DNA of 64,000 nucleotides from Lysobacterales bacterium (GTDB lineage: Bacteria > Pseudomonadota > Gammaproteobacteria > Xanthomonadales > Xanthomonadaceae), in contig JADKCY010000001.1 in the NCBI GenBank assembly GCA_016718605.1, positions 1-64,000 on the forward strand, in the 5' to 3' direction. The notes under the pieces were generated by a model. That model saw nothing but the letters and a program-made list of their open reading frames with translations. It did not search any database and was not told where the DNA came from. Position 1 is the stretch's first letter. Every line of letters starts with the position of its first letter. Below are positions 40,315-48,608 of the stretch, one piece after another. The translations under genes and the position numbers were made by a program.

Positions 40315-41376
40315 TCAATACACCAATGCAGCTGCTTTGAAAATTGCCTGCATGGACTGACCAATATGCAGACCCAAAGACTGAGCACTATGTTCAGTGA
40401 TCTCCGCGAGTAGGTCTTGACCTCGCGGGGTCTGGCAGTAAACCAGCACCGTTCCTGCGCGAATCGCCTGGATATCGCGGATGTACACCGACTCAATGTT
40501 CTGAAAGGACGTATTCAGCGGCACTTGGCACGCAAGGCCAATGTCGCGCGCCGCGATTCGCACGCGGACAGAACCACTGGCAATCTGCCGAGGCGCGGGC
40601 ACATTCAATACCCACGCGCCGCAACGAACCCGCCATAGCGGATTGCTCGCATCCGGGGGCACAAGCTCGCCATCCGCAAGAATGCTCGGTCCAAGGTCGC
40701 TGCGCAAAGGCGAGTTCACATCGCGGCAAACATCAAATACCGATTGTGCGGGCTGCAGTTTGCCACGATCCATGAGCGACACGGTGTCGGCGATTCGCTC
40801 CAGTTCTTCGGCATCGTGACTGACATAGATCATCGGAATACGCCATTCCAGATGAATTTCCCGGATCTCTCTCAAGGCATGGAATCGCGCCGAGCGATCC
40901 AGTGCAGAAATCGGTTCGTCCAGCAGCAGCAGGCGAGGGCTGGCGAGCAAGGCTCTCGCCAGTACGAGTCTTTGCCGTTGCCCACCGGACAGTGTCGAGA
41001 CGGGTTGGTGCATTAGGGCTTCGAGATGCAGGCGTTCAATTACCTCTTGCGGGTGCAGGCGGCGCTCCTTGGTTCGCTGGTAGCCAAACACGAGGTTGTC
41101 ATACGCGGACAGATGCGGAAGGAGGCTGGGCTGTTGCAAAATCAGCCCCACGCGACGGCGCTCAACCGGCACCCAGTGCTGCGCTGATTGCCAAATGTCC
41201 TGATGAAACTGAACCTGCCCGTTCGGCAGCCTCAGCAAGCCCGCCAAGCCACGCAAAAACACGCTCTTGCCGCTTCCTGAAGGACCGAAGATCGCTGCGA
41301 TCCCATCACTTGGCAAGCTGCCATCCGCAGCCAACTGAAAATGACCCAAGCGCGCCTGCAACGAAAATCTCAACAT
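40315..41376 (-). CDS. modC: Molybdate ABC transporter ATPase
   Basis: 353 residues. Walker A GPSGSGKS, signature LSGGQRQRL, Walker B LLLLDEPISALD, then a C-terminal Mop/TOBE part (about residues 285-353) that binds molybdate in ModC proteins. It overlaps modB by 7 bases. Last gene of the moaACDE-modABC series. Confidence 0.92.
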   Translation of the reverse strand: MLRFSLQARLGHFQLAADGSLPSDGIAAIFGPSGSGKSVFLRGLAGLLRLPNGQVQFHQDIWQSAQHWVPVERRRVGLILQQPSLLPHLSAYDNLVFGYQRTKERRLHPQEVIERLHLEALMHQPVSTLSGGQRQRLVLARALLASPRLLLLDEPISALDRSARFHALREIREIHLEWRIPMIYVSHDAEELERIADTVSLMDRGKLQPAQSVFDVCRDVNSPLRSDLGPSILADGELVPPDASNPLWRVRCGAWVLNVPAPRQIASGSVRVRIAARDIGLACQVPLNTSFQNIESVYIRDIQAIRAGTVLVYCQTPRGQDLLAEITEHSAQSLGLHIGQSMQAIFKAAALVY

Positions 41377-42056
41377 GGCAGCAACGTGGCGCTTTTCCGC
41401 CGTCGCCAGACCGCCAATGCGAACATCAAGGCAAACGACAGCAGCAGAAGTGTCAGTGAAAGGCGGTAGGCGCGATCGTAGTCCATGGCTTCCACTGCGT
41501 CGTAAATCACGATGGATAGCACCTGCGTTTCGCCCGCAAGATTTCCACCGATCATAAGGACCACACCAAATTCACCGAGCGTGTGCGCGAAGCTCAAGAC
41601 CCAGGCAGTGAAAAGGTTCTGCCGAATCAAGGGAATACCTACACGAAAGAAGCGATCCGAGCCGCTTGCACCCAAAGACGCAGCCACATCAAATGGCGCT
41701 CGACCGATCGCCTTGAAACCATCCTGCAGCGGCTGCACAGCAAACGGCAACGAAAACAGTACCGACCCGATCAGTATGCCCTCGAAACTGAAGGCGAGAT
41801 GAGGCAACTCCCAACGCTGCAGCGTGCCGCCGATGACACCATTGGGGCCTAGCGCAACCAACAAATAAAAGCCCATCACCGTCGGTGGCAGCACGAGAGG
41901 CATCGCGACAAGCGCTTCTACAAACGCTGTCCAGCGGCTCTGAGAAAAAGCCAGCCACCAAGCCAAGGGCAGGCCAATCACGAGCAACAAAAGACTGGTT
42001 GCCAAACAAAGTTGCAGGGTGGTCCACGCTGCCAACAGGTCGCCAGAACTAAACAT
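41370..42056 (-). CDS. modB: Molybdate ABC transporter permease
   Basis: 228 residues, about five membrane helices and the coupling-helix motif ASLGASGSDRFFRVGIPLI. The pairing with modA and modC identifies molybdate as substrate. ATG 42056 follows the modA stop by 36 bases. Confidence 0.92.
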   Translation of the reverse strand: MFSSGDLLAAWTTLQLCLATSLLLLVIGLPLAWWLAFSQSRWTAFVEALVAMPLVLPPTVMGFYLLVALGPNGVIGGTLQRWELPHLAFSFEGILIGSVLFSLPFAVQPLQDGFKAIGRAPFDVAASLGASGSDRFFRVGIPLIRQNLFTAWVLSFAHTLGEFGVVLMIGGNLAGETQVLSIVIYDAVEAMDYDRAYRLSLTLLLLSFALMFALAVWRRRKSATLLPC

Positions 42057-42092
42057 CGGAAACTCGTTGGTCAGAATTCACGCGTTGACGCC

Positions 42093-42866
42093 TCACGGCA
42101 GGCCAAACCCGAAACGTTCCAGGATTCGACGCCCTGCAGGCGCAAAGACCACCGCCAAAAATTGCTGCGCCAAAGCAGGATCCGCCGCCTGTTGCGTCAC
42201 GATCACCGATTGCCAAAGTGGCTCGTGAAGGTTCTCGTCAACCAGGGCAAATTTGCCGCCGGCAGCCTCTGTCATCAATGCGCGAGCGATGATCGCTGCA
42301 TCGGCCGCGCCGCTCGCTGCATATTGCATTGCTTGCGCCACGTTTTCGCCACGCACGAGCTTTGGCACAAGCAGGGTCGGGGGCAACTGAACCTGATGCT
42401 GTATCGCCTGCATTGCGCGATGCCCATAAGGCGCATGATCGGGATGTGCAATCGCAATGTGACGCACATCGTCATATGCCAACGCCGTCCAGCTGATGTT
42501 CGTTTGACGCGGCCACCAAAGAACCAGACGCCCCTTGGCGTAGCGCACAGGTGATGTAGCAGCGTGACCATGGGATTCCAAATCAAGCGCATAGCGCTCA
42601 TCGGCGGAAAAAAATAGGTCGAATGGCGCGCCTTCGACGATCTGTCGCGCCAACTTGCCGGACGATCCGTAGATCACCTCGACCTTGATATTCGGATGTT
42701 CCTCCACAAAGGCCCTGATCCATTCTGGCGCGACTTGGCGAAGATCCGACGCCGCAGCCACTCGGAGCACGCGAACGTCTTGCTTCGCAGCAAGCGATAG
42801 GGTGGACGCAAGGCATAGCAGCAACGCGACAAGCCAAAGTCTCCAGTGGCATAGAGAAGAGGTCAC
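42093..42866 (-). CDS. modA: Molybdate-binding periplasmic protein
   Basis: 257 residues. GTG 42866 is taken as start because it overlaps the moaE stop in a GTGA and opens a signal peptide (WRLWLVALLLCLASTLSLAA). Mature motifs LRVAAASDLRQVAPEW and YGSSGKLARQI are typical of ModA, as is DLFFSADERYA. It delivers molybdate to ModBC. Confidence 0.9.
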   Translation of the reverse strand: MTSSLCHWRLWLVALLLCLASTLSLAAKQDVRVLRVAAASDLRQVAPEWIRAFVEEHPNIKVEVIYGSSGKLARQIVEGAPFDLFFSADERYALDLESHGHAATSPVRYAKGRLVLWWPRQTNISWTALAYDDVRHIAIAHPDHAPYGHRAMQAIQHQVQLPPTLLVPKLVRGENVAQAMQYAASGAADAAIIARALMTEAAGGKFALVDENLHEPLWQSVIVTQQAADPALAQQFLAVVFAPAGRRILERFGFGLP

Positions 42867-43345
42867 GGGCTGTGCGTCGTCGTCACTGACTCGTCCGAAG
42901 GGCGCAAAGATGCGCCCTCGCTCCAAATACTGTCACCTTCGATGTAGTGTTCCTGCTTCCAGATCGGTGCATCGTGCTTGACGGCTTCAATCACCGCCCG
43001 GCAAATCTGAAATGCGGCCGCGCGATGCCCTGTTCCTACCGCGACAACCACCGCGACATCTCCGACGTTCAGTCGCCCCTTGGCGTGAGCCACAGAAATT
43101 TTGCATGCGACACCGGCTTCACGTGCTGCAGTGTCTGCAGCTTCGCGGAATTTAACCAGCACCAAAGGATCAAACATGTCGTAACTAATGCCATTAACGC
43201 TGCGCCCCTGGTTGATGCAGCGAACATAGCCAACAAAAAGGTCGGTTGCACCGAACCGATCGTCCGCGACGAACTCCATTGCGTCCGCGATTGAAATTGC
43301 ACGTTCGGCGCGGTCAACCACCAAGCACTGCAGTGCGGTTTGCAT
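42863..43345 (-). CDS. moaE: Molybdopterin synthase catalytic subunit
   Basis: 160 residues; with MoaD it converts cyclic pyranopterin monophosphate to molybdopterin. Motifs GATDLFVGYVR, HAKGRLNVGDVAVVVAV and the active Lys region WKQEHYIEG are clear. It follows moaD by 4 bases and overlaps modA by 4. Confidence 0.93.
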   Translation of the reverse strand: MQTALQCLVVDRAERAISIADAMEFVADDRFGATDLFVGYVRCINQGRSVNGISYDMFDPLVLVKFREAADTAAREAGVACKISVAHAKGRLNVGDVAVVVAVGTGHRAAAFQICRAVIEAVKHDAPIWKQEHYIEGDSIWSEGASLRPSDESVTTTHSP

Positions 43346-43349
43346 GCTG

Positions 43350-43613
43350 TCAGCCTCCGTTTACTGGTGGCAAGACCGCGAGTTTGGCGCCCGCGTGGAT
43401 GAGATCGTGATCTCGCAAGATTGCCTGCTCATCGGCGATTGCCGAAACCGCCAGCAACCCTGCTGCCGCTTGGTTGCCATTCTGCTGCGCAAGTTGCGAG
43501 AGGGCGTTCCGTACATCACCCACGCAAGCGCCATCAGCTAATAGCAAGGTTGCTTGATCGTCGCGATACAGTCCTCGCAAGGGGCCGTACAAACGCACAC
43601 AAATTTGCATCAT
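43350..43613 (-). CDS. moaD: Molybdopterin synthase sulfur carrier subunit
   Basis: 87 residues, ubiquitin-like, ending VLPPVNGG. The terminal Gly-Gly is thiocarboxylated and feeds sulfur to MoaE. Two adjacent ATGs (43613, 43610) are possible starts. Confidence 0.9.
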   Translation of the reverse strand: MMQICVRLYGPLRGLYRDDQATLLLADGACVGDVRNALSQLAQQNGNQAAAGLLAVSAIADEQAILRDHDLIHAGAKLAVLPPVNGG

Positions 43614-43657
43614 CGTCTCTCTGCGGTCGTCGCCAAGTGGCAGCCAAAGGAAGCTTT

Positions 43658-44182
43658 TTAAAGCACGGCATCAGACGGCTGGTATCGCGCCTGTTCTTCA
43701 TCGGACATGCCCATCGGATGCACCCATAGCCCGCTTTTTCCACCTTCTTTGAAGAGCAAACGAACGGACTCGATTTGCAACGCAGGTTGCACCGGCTTGG
43801 TCAGGTCATAGATCGTCAGCAGTGCGGCACTGGCGCCAGCGAGGGCCTCCATCTCGACACCAGTTTTGGCCCACAACGCGGCTTCACAATAGACGCGCAC
43901 GGCTTGCCTCTCGGGCACACCGACACATCGCACGTCCACATAGTCCAGCGCGAGGGGATGGCAGAGCGGCATGAGTTGCGAGGCGTGTTTGGCTCCCTGC
44001 AATCCGGCAATCTCGGCCATCATCAATGCGTCGCCTTTGGGTAGGGTCGCTGATACCACATGCGAGTACGCGGAGCCGACGACAATTTCACCAACCGCGA
44101 CTGCTCGTCGCGCTGACGGCGTCTTCAGTCGAACGTCCGCCATGTGGAAGCCGCTGGGACTGACGTGGGCGCCAATCTTCAT
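43658..44182 (-). CDS. moaC: Cyclic pyranopterin monophosphate synthase
   Basis: 174 residues from ATG 44182, chosen because an AGGTGG ribosome site lies 9 bases before it; GTG 44194, overlapping moaA, is possible. MPLCHPLALD and KTGVEMEALAGASAAL carry the catalytic residues of MoaC. Second step of cofactor synthesis after MoaA. Confidence 0.92.
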   Translation of the reverse strand: MKIGAHVSPSGFHMADVRLKTPSARRAVAVGEIVVGSAYSHVVSATLPKGDALMMAEIAGLQGAKHASQLMPLCHPLALDYVDVRCVGVPERQAVRVYCEAALWAKTGVEMEALAGASAALLTIYDLTKPVQPALQIESVRLLFKEGGKSGLWVHPMGMSDEEQARYQPSDAVL

Positions 44183-44186
44183 AAGT

Positions 44187-45197
44187 TCAGCCACCTATGG
44201 ACGCGAAGTGTTGGATCAACCCAGTCTCACCAGCATGCAAGCTGTGGCCGGCACGTTTCAGACCTAGCTGTCGGATCAGCGTGGCCTGCAGGGCACTGAA
44301 TTGGTCATCGGATTGCAGCAGCGGGCGCAAAGGCACACCGGTCTCTCCAAACAAGCAAAGACGGAGATCACCGTTCGCGGTAACTCGAAGGCGATTGCAA
44401 CCTGCACAGAAGTTCGCGGAATACGGCGCGATGATGCCGATGCGCCCCCGGAAGTCGCGGTGCTGGTACTCGCGCGCGGGCCCCGCATCAGTTGCACGGT
44501 CGAGCAGCTGCCATCCTTCCTTGACGAGGTGTGACTCGAGCACTTGCGCACGGTAGTGATGGCGCTGGAAATACTCGAGGTTGTCGCCAGTCTGCATAAG
44601 TTCGATGAATCGAACCGTGACATTGCGGTCTCGAAGGTACTCGAGCCACTTCGGCAGTTGATCATCGTTGAGATCACGTAACAAAACGGCGTTGATCTTG
44701 ACCGATCGCAAAGGGCTATCAAGCGCTTGATCGATGGCGTCAAGGAGCATCTCGAGGCCTGCATGCCCGGTGATCCGTTCAAATCGCTCTGGGCACAAAG
44801 CATCCACGCTGACATTAAGGGCGGTGAGTCCTGCATCAATCCAGCGGTTCAAGTGTCTGTGGAGGGTCGCGCCGTTTGTCGTGAGGCCGACATTTTCCAC
44901 GCCAGTAGCTTCGGCTGCGACGGAAATCAGTTCCGGCAGATCACGACGCAGACTTGGCTCACCACCAGTTATCCGCAGCTTACGCATGCCCAATCGTGCA
45001 AAAGCACTCACAAGACGTTGAATTTCCTGGACATCAAGATATTTTCCACGGCCATCCTTTGCCCTGTAGCCGTTTGGCAGGCAGTAGCTGCATCGAAAAT
45101 TGCATGCGTCCAAGATTGACAGTCTCAAGTAAGGAAACCGACGACCAAAACTGTCTTCAAGCTGGGGGCTGGGATAGGGATGCACGGCGACCACCAC
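44187..45197 (-). CDS. moaA: GTP 3',8-cyclase (radical SAM)
   Basis: 336 residues. The N-terminal radical-SAM cluster reads DACNFRCSYCLPNG; the C-terminal second cluster reads FCAGCNRLR with LRLCLF; the protein ends in Gly-Gly, needed for GTP handling. First gene of a seven-gene series that combines cofactor synthesis and molybdate import. It diverges from the YeeE gene at 45544. Confidence 0.95.
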   Translation of the reverse strand: MVVAVHPYPSPQLEDSFGRRFPYLRLSILDACNFRCSYCLPNGYRAKDGRGKYLDVQEIQRLVSAFARLGMRKLRITGGEPSLRRDLPELISVAAEATGVENVGLTTNGATLHRHLNRWIDAGLTALNVSVDALCPERFERITGHAGLEMLLDAIDQALDSPLRSVKINAVLLRDLNDDQLPKWLEYLRDRNVTVRFIELMQTGDNLEYFQRHHYRAQVLESHLVKEGWQLLDRATDAGPAREYQHRDFRGRIGIIAPYSANFCAGCNRLRVTANGDLRLCLFGETGVPLRPLLQSDDQFSALQATLIRQLGLKRAGHSLHAGETGLIQHFASIGG

Positions 45198-45210
45198 GAG
45201 TTTCAGCGTA

Positions 45211-45230
45211 CGTTATCGCAAAACATAACG
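45211..45230 (-). promoter_or_regulatory. Inverted repeat upstream of moaA (ModE-like half sites)
   Basis: CGTTAT-N8-ATAACG lies 13 bases before the moaA start. The half sites are those of ModE molybdate-repressor boxes, but known E. coli boxes have about 12 bases between them. It may be a variant ModE site or a different operator. No modE gene is in the window. Confidence 0.5.
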
Positions 45231-45466
45231 CGGGCACCATGGTCTAAGCGTGATGGCTAGCGCCAGCTTGGCATAAGCGTCCACGCGCAGGGCAAGTTGG
45301 GAAGACATGGAAAGAAGCACGCCAAGGTTCGCAAGTATCTGAATTAGAAGTTGTTGATGTACGAAACGGTCATGGCGCAATGTGATCAATCAACGCATAA
45401 TGTATATTATGTCCGCATTCTTGCACCCAAGTTGCACGGTGAGCAACAGGTTGCTGCGCCGCACGA

Positions 45467-45494
45467 TTGACAGTAATCAAACGGTACATAAAGT
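45467..45494 (+). promoter_or_regulatory. Candidate sigma-70 promoter of the sulfur operon
   Basis: TTGACA (45467-45472) and TAAAGT (45489-45494) with a 16-base spacer, reading into the YeeE gene at 45544. The -35 is perfect and the -10 is weak. The candidate repressor site follows within a few bases, over the expected start of transcription. Confidence 0.5.
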
Positions 45495-45501
45495 GGGCTC
45501 C

Positions 45502-45517
45502 ATACCCATGGGGGTAT
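45502..45517 (+). promoter_or_regulatory. Candidate CsoR-family operator
   Basis: ATACCC-ATGG-GGGTAT, an imperfect palindrome with C/G tracts flanked by AT/TA, the general form of CsoR-family operators. It would cover the transcription start of the YeeE/sox series, and a CsoR-family gene lies at 55516-55789. The link between them is inferred. Confidence 0.5.
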
Positions 45518-45543
45518 CTTCAGCCAACCTTTGGAGAGGATGA

Positions 45544-46062
45544 GTGAGCGAACAACCAAAACCCTTGTGGCGACCCCATTCCGCAGGACTGCTTCTCGGT
45601 CTCGGTCTGCTGCTCACCTTCCTGCTCACCGGTCACGGCTTGGGCGGAAGCGGCTTCACCACTGCCTTGGCAGCTAAAAGTGCAGCACTCGTGGCACCAG
45701 CCGCGACCCAAGCCAACAACTATCTTGGGCCCATGGTTGAAGACGGCAACAATCCCCTGAACTCTTGGATCTCCTGGCAAGTTCTTGGAGTCGCGATCGG
45801 TGCGTTGATCGGTGCGGTCAGTGCGAGGCGATTCAAACTGACTGTCGATGGGCCAACGCGCATCTCGCAAGCAGGACGCCTAACCCTTGCCCTACTCGGT
45901 GGAATGGTCGCGGGACTAGGAGCCCGTATCTCTCTCGGCTGTACGAGCGGTCTTGGGCTCTCTGGAGCGGCGACACTCGCCACCGCAGGATTCCTCTTTC
46001 TCATTGGTTTTTTTGTAGCCGGTGCGTTCTTCGGATTAATCACGCGGAGGCTGTGGAAATGA
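45544..46062 (+). CDS. YeeE/YedE-family transporter half (thiosulfate uptake type)
   Basis: 172 residues, about four to five membrane helices, and the conserved Cys motif LGARISLGCTSGLGLSGAAT. GTG 45544 with ribosome site GGAGAGGA is chosen; the nearby ATG 45540 is in another frame. YeeE proteins related to TsuA conduct thiosulfate through a channel lined by cysteines. Together with the next gene it forms a split transporter, consistent with thiosulfate supply to the Sox enzymes. Confidence 0.82.
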   Translation: MSEQPKPLWRPHSAGLLLGLGLLLTFLLTGHGLGGSGFTTALAAKSAALVAPAATQANNYLGPMVEDGNNPLNSWISWQVLGVAIGALIGAVSARRFKLTVDGPTRISQAGRLTLALLGGMVAGLGARISLGCTSGLGLSGAATLATAGFLFLIGFFVAGAFFGLITRRLWK

Positions 46063-46619
46063 TGTTCCCAATGGATTTGAGCATTGTTGTCACTGGTCTC
46101 GTCTGCGGTGTGGTCTTTGGATTTGCGCTGGAACGCGCCGGCTTCGCAAGTGCCTGCAAGCTAACGGCCCAGCTACGTTTTCAGGACTGGGCTGTATTCA
46201 ATGTGATGTTCACAGCGATTGTCGTGTGCGCTATCGGGCTGTATTTATTCAAAATTCTTGGCTTGCTATCGATGGAGGACGTCTACGTCCCTACTACGTA
46301 CCTTTGGGCAACGCTTTTAGGGGGCGTCGGCGTTGGCGCGGGGATGAGCATCGGTGGTTACTGTCCGGGGACCTCCGTTGTCGGCTTCATGTCTGGGAAA
46401 GTTGATGGCTTCGTCTTTTTCCTGGGAATTATCGCTGGTACATGGGTGTTCGCTGGCGTCTACGACTGGCTGGAACCTATGTTGGAAGCCCTGCCACGCC
46501 CAGACGCGGAAACCCTCCCGGAACTATTTGGTGTACCCGAGTGGGTCATTTTGATTGCGCTAACCGCAGTTGCGGCCATTGGTGGTTGGATCACAACCAA
46601 ACCAAAGCCTGCCAACTAA
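46059..46619 (+). CDS. YeeE/YedE-family transporter, second half
   Basis: 186 residues; its ATG overlaps the stop of the previous gene (ATGA). Helices carry ERAGFASACKLT and SIGGYCPGTSVVG, the second conserved Cys element of the family. A GCTSG-type half and a YCPGT-type half in adjacent genes is a known split form of YeeE/YedE. Substrate thiosulfate or another sulfur species is inferred from the sox neighbours. Confidence 0.82.
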   Translation: MMFPMDLSIVVTGLVCGVVFGFALERAGFASACKLTAQLRFQDWAVFNVMFTAIVVCAIGLYLFKILGLLSMEDVYVPTTYLWATLLGGVGVGAGMSIGGYCPGTSVVGFMSGKVDGFVFFLGIIAGTWVFAGVYDWLEPMLEALPRPDAETLPELFGVPEWVILIALTAVAAIGGWITTKPKPAN

Positions 46620-46637
46620 ACACAAGAGGATTCAGTC

Positions 46638-46889
46638 ATGTCAAAGAAGCAAACGAACGGAAGCCTTGGGCAGTCACTTTCCGCACTGCTTTTGGCCGCA
46701 AGTGCGATCTCCGCCGCACCGGTGGTGTGTGCCCAGACCGAACAGGCACCAACATCCGCCGAGGAAACCACTACCGAAACCACGGCAGACACAAATACGT
46801 CGGAATCTGGCGAATCCGACAGCGCCAGCACCCCGGCAAATCCATGCGCACCCAAACCGAAGAAAAAGCCGAAAAACCCTTGTGGTTGA
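46638..46889 (+). CDS. Small exported Thr/Glu-rich protein with NPC tail
   Basis: 83 residues: signal peptide (about residues 1-32, ending VCAQ), an acidic Thr/Ser-rich linker and the tail NPCAPKPKKKPKNPCG with two cysteines in NPC motifs. The tail recalls small exported metal- or thiol-binding peptides. No named family. It lies 18 bases after the YeeE gene and is probably co-transcribed. Confidence 0.6.
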   Translation: MSKKQTNGSLGQSLSALLLAASAISAAPVVCAQTEQAPTSAEETTTETTADTNTSESGESDSASTPANPCAPKPKKKPKNPCG

Positions 46890-46917
46890 TAATTAAAGCG
46901 TATATTCACGAACGACG

Positions 46918-47529
46918 ATGAACCGCACAGCGCAACGTCAAGCTGCAGAAAGGTTGCTGACCATAATGGCAGAACTCAGCGCTGCGGGAGAAACGGTCTT
47001 GACTCATATGACAGGCAAACGGCAAACCATCGAAGAATGGGAGCGTTTTCCGAACCCCGATGTTGAAGACGAATCAACCGGATATCGCTTCTATTACCAT
47101 GCGCACCGATGCCCTGGTTCGAAATCGGAACATGGGCACTTCCATGTATTCAAGCGTATCTCGAAAGGTGAAAGCACGACCGATTTTACCCACCTCATTG
47201 CGATCGGCATCTCACCTAATGGGTTGCCATGCCGTTTTTTTTCAACCAACACCTGGGTTACTGGGGAAACGGACACGTCGTGGCGAGAGAGCATAGAGAT
47301 GATTCGTTGCTTTGAAATGGATCCCACATGTGACGCACTGGCAAATCAGTGGATCGGCTCAGTGCTAGCGCTATACGCGAGTGACCTGCTCCACGTTCTT
47401 CGCCATCGAGACGCAAAGCGGAGGCGCTTGCGCAGGGCGAGGCCACGCTACTACAACGACCGCCGCACTATCGTTCTAAGCCAAACCAAAATTGACTTAG
47501 GGCGAAAATTCGCCGCGCTAGACGCTTAA
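46918..47529 (+). CDS. DUF6969-like protein
   Basis: 203 residues, cytoplasmic, no signal. GYRFYYHAHRCPGSKSEHGH and HLIAIGISPNGLPCRFFSTN then WVTGET match, as far as I recall, the DUF6969 family. The clustered His suggest a metal site. Role unknown; it sits within the sulfur series between a small exported protein and a rhodanese. Confidence 0.55.
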   Translation: MNRTAQRQAAERLLTIMAELSAAGETVLTHMTGKRQTIEEWERFPNPDVEDESTGYRFYYHAHRCPGSKSEHGHFHVFKRISKGESTTDFTHLIAIGISPNGLPCRFFSTNTWVTGETDTSWRESIEMIRCFEMDPTCDALANQWIGSVLALYASDLLHVLRHRDAKRRRLRRARPRYYNDRRTIVLSQTKIDLGRKFAALDA

Positions 47530-47553
47530 CATCTGATGCAATGGATATATACC

Positions 47554-48540
47554 ATGCGTAACTTGTTTTATACCCTGCTGATCTCTACCCTCGCCTACTC
47601 CACAACGGTGTTGTCGGTAGAGCTTCCCAGTCCGGTCGTATCAGCGGAATGGTTGAAATCAAATTTAGCAGATGTCGTCGTGCTAGATTTTCGTAGTGAC
47701 CCATCGGGTTTTACGTCGACGCCGGTTTACGACAACGTTGACGGCAAGTCGAGCCTTACCGAACTTGGAGGTCATATTCAAGGCGCTCGTTTGGCGGATT
47801 TCAACCAGTGGCGAGTAAGCAGAACCATCGATGGGAAGAAAATTGACAAGTTGGCGCCTGACGAGCAGACGGTCACACGCTTGATGCAGGCGCTCGGGGT
47901 AAATGCAACCGACGTCCTAGTGTTGACGGTGCCCGGCGAATCTTATGATGAAGTTGATATGGCAACGCGTGCCTACTGGACGCTGAAGAGTTACGGTCAT
48001 CGACGTATGGCTGTCTTGGACGGCGGTAATGCCGCGTGGGGTCAGGCTGGCTACGCGTTGGTCTCATCTCCTGTTCCCACATACGGCGCAGGAGACTGGA
48101 CGGCAGCGCAGTTCGACAAAACATGGTTTGCCGACAAATCCGATGTAAAGACAGCTTCGGAACAAGGAGACGTCGAGATCATTGACGCTCGTCCACTCCC
48201 GCAGTATTTGGGAATTACATTCAAGGCACCAAGCGTCACAGCGCCTGGCCATGTCAAAGGTGCGCGCAACTTCGCACCGGAATTGCAAGTGGTATCAAGC
48301 GGTATCGCGCAAGTTTTTCTGCCGGCTTCACATTACAGCGATATCTTGGCAGCTGTTTCAATAGAAACCCACGCTAGTAATAGCATTGTTTATTGCAATA
48401 CAGGCCATCTGGCTTCAGGTGCCTGGTTTGTCATGAGCGAGATCATGCAGGTTGAAGGTGTGAAACTTTATGACGGCTCGATGCATGAATGGACCACGCT
48501 CGGAAATGCCGTGGTATCAAATGTCAGATCGACCAAGTGA
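47554..48540 (+). CDS. Exported two-domain rhodanese (sulfurtransferase)
   Basis: 328 residues from ATG 47554, which opens a signal peptide (MRNLFYTLLISTLAYSTTVL). Two rhodanese domains follow. The first lacks the catalytic Cys at the loop; the second carries it in IVYCNTGHLASG. It would move sulfane sulfur in the periplasm, for example between thiosulfate, SoxYZ or polysulfide. ATG 47536 is an alternative start. Confidence 0.82.
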   Translation: MRNLFYTLLISTLAYSTTVLSVELPSPVVSAEWLKSNLADVVVLDFRSDPSGFTSTPVYDNVDGKSSLTELGGHIQGARLADFNQWRVSRTIDGKKIDKLAPDEQTVTRLMQALGVNATDVLVLTVPGESYDEVDMATRAYWTLKSYGHRRMAVLDGGNAAWGQAGYALVSSPVPTYGAGDWTAAQFDKTWFADKSDVKTASEQGDVEIIDARPLPQYLGITFKAPSVTAPGHVKGARNFAPELQVVSSGIAQVFLPASHYSDILAAVSIETHASNSIVYCNTGHLASGAWFVMSEIMQVEGVKLYDGSMHEWTTLGNAVVSNVRSTK

Positions 48541-48608
48541 TTTATTTTATTTTCCGCTCTGAGCCACCTTGGAAGCGTTAACTGCAAAGACTGCAGTCGG
48601 AGACTAGT

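Noticed and set aside
45440..45545. Start at ATG 45540 for the first YeeE gene
   Set aside because: It is in another frame and would not encode the membrane protein; GTG 45544 does.
45765..46058. Longer start for the second YeeE protein
   Set aside because: It would overlap the first YeeE gene almost wholly; ATG 46059 in the ATGA overlap begins the membrane protein.
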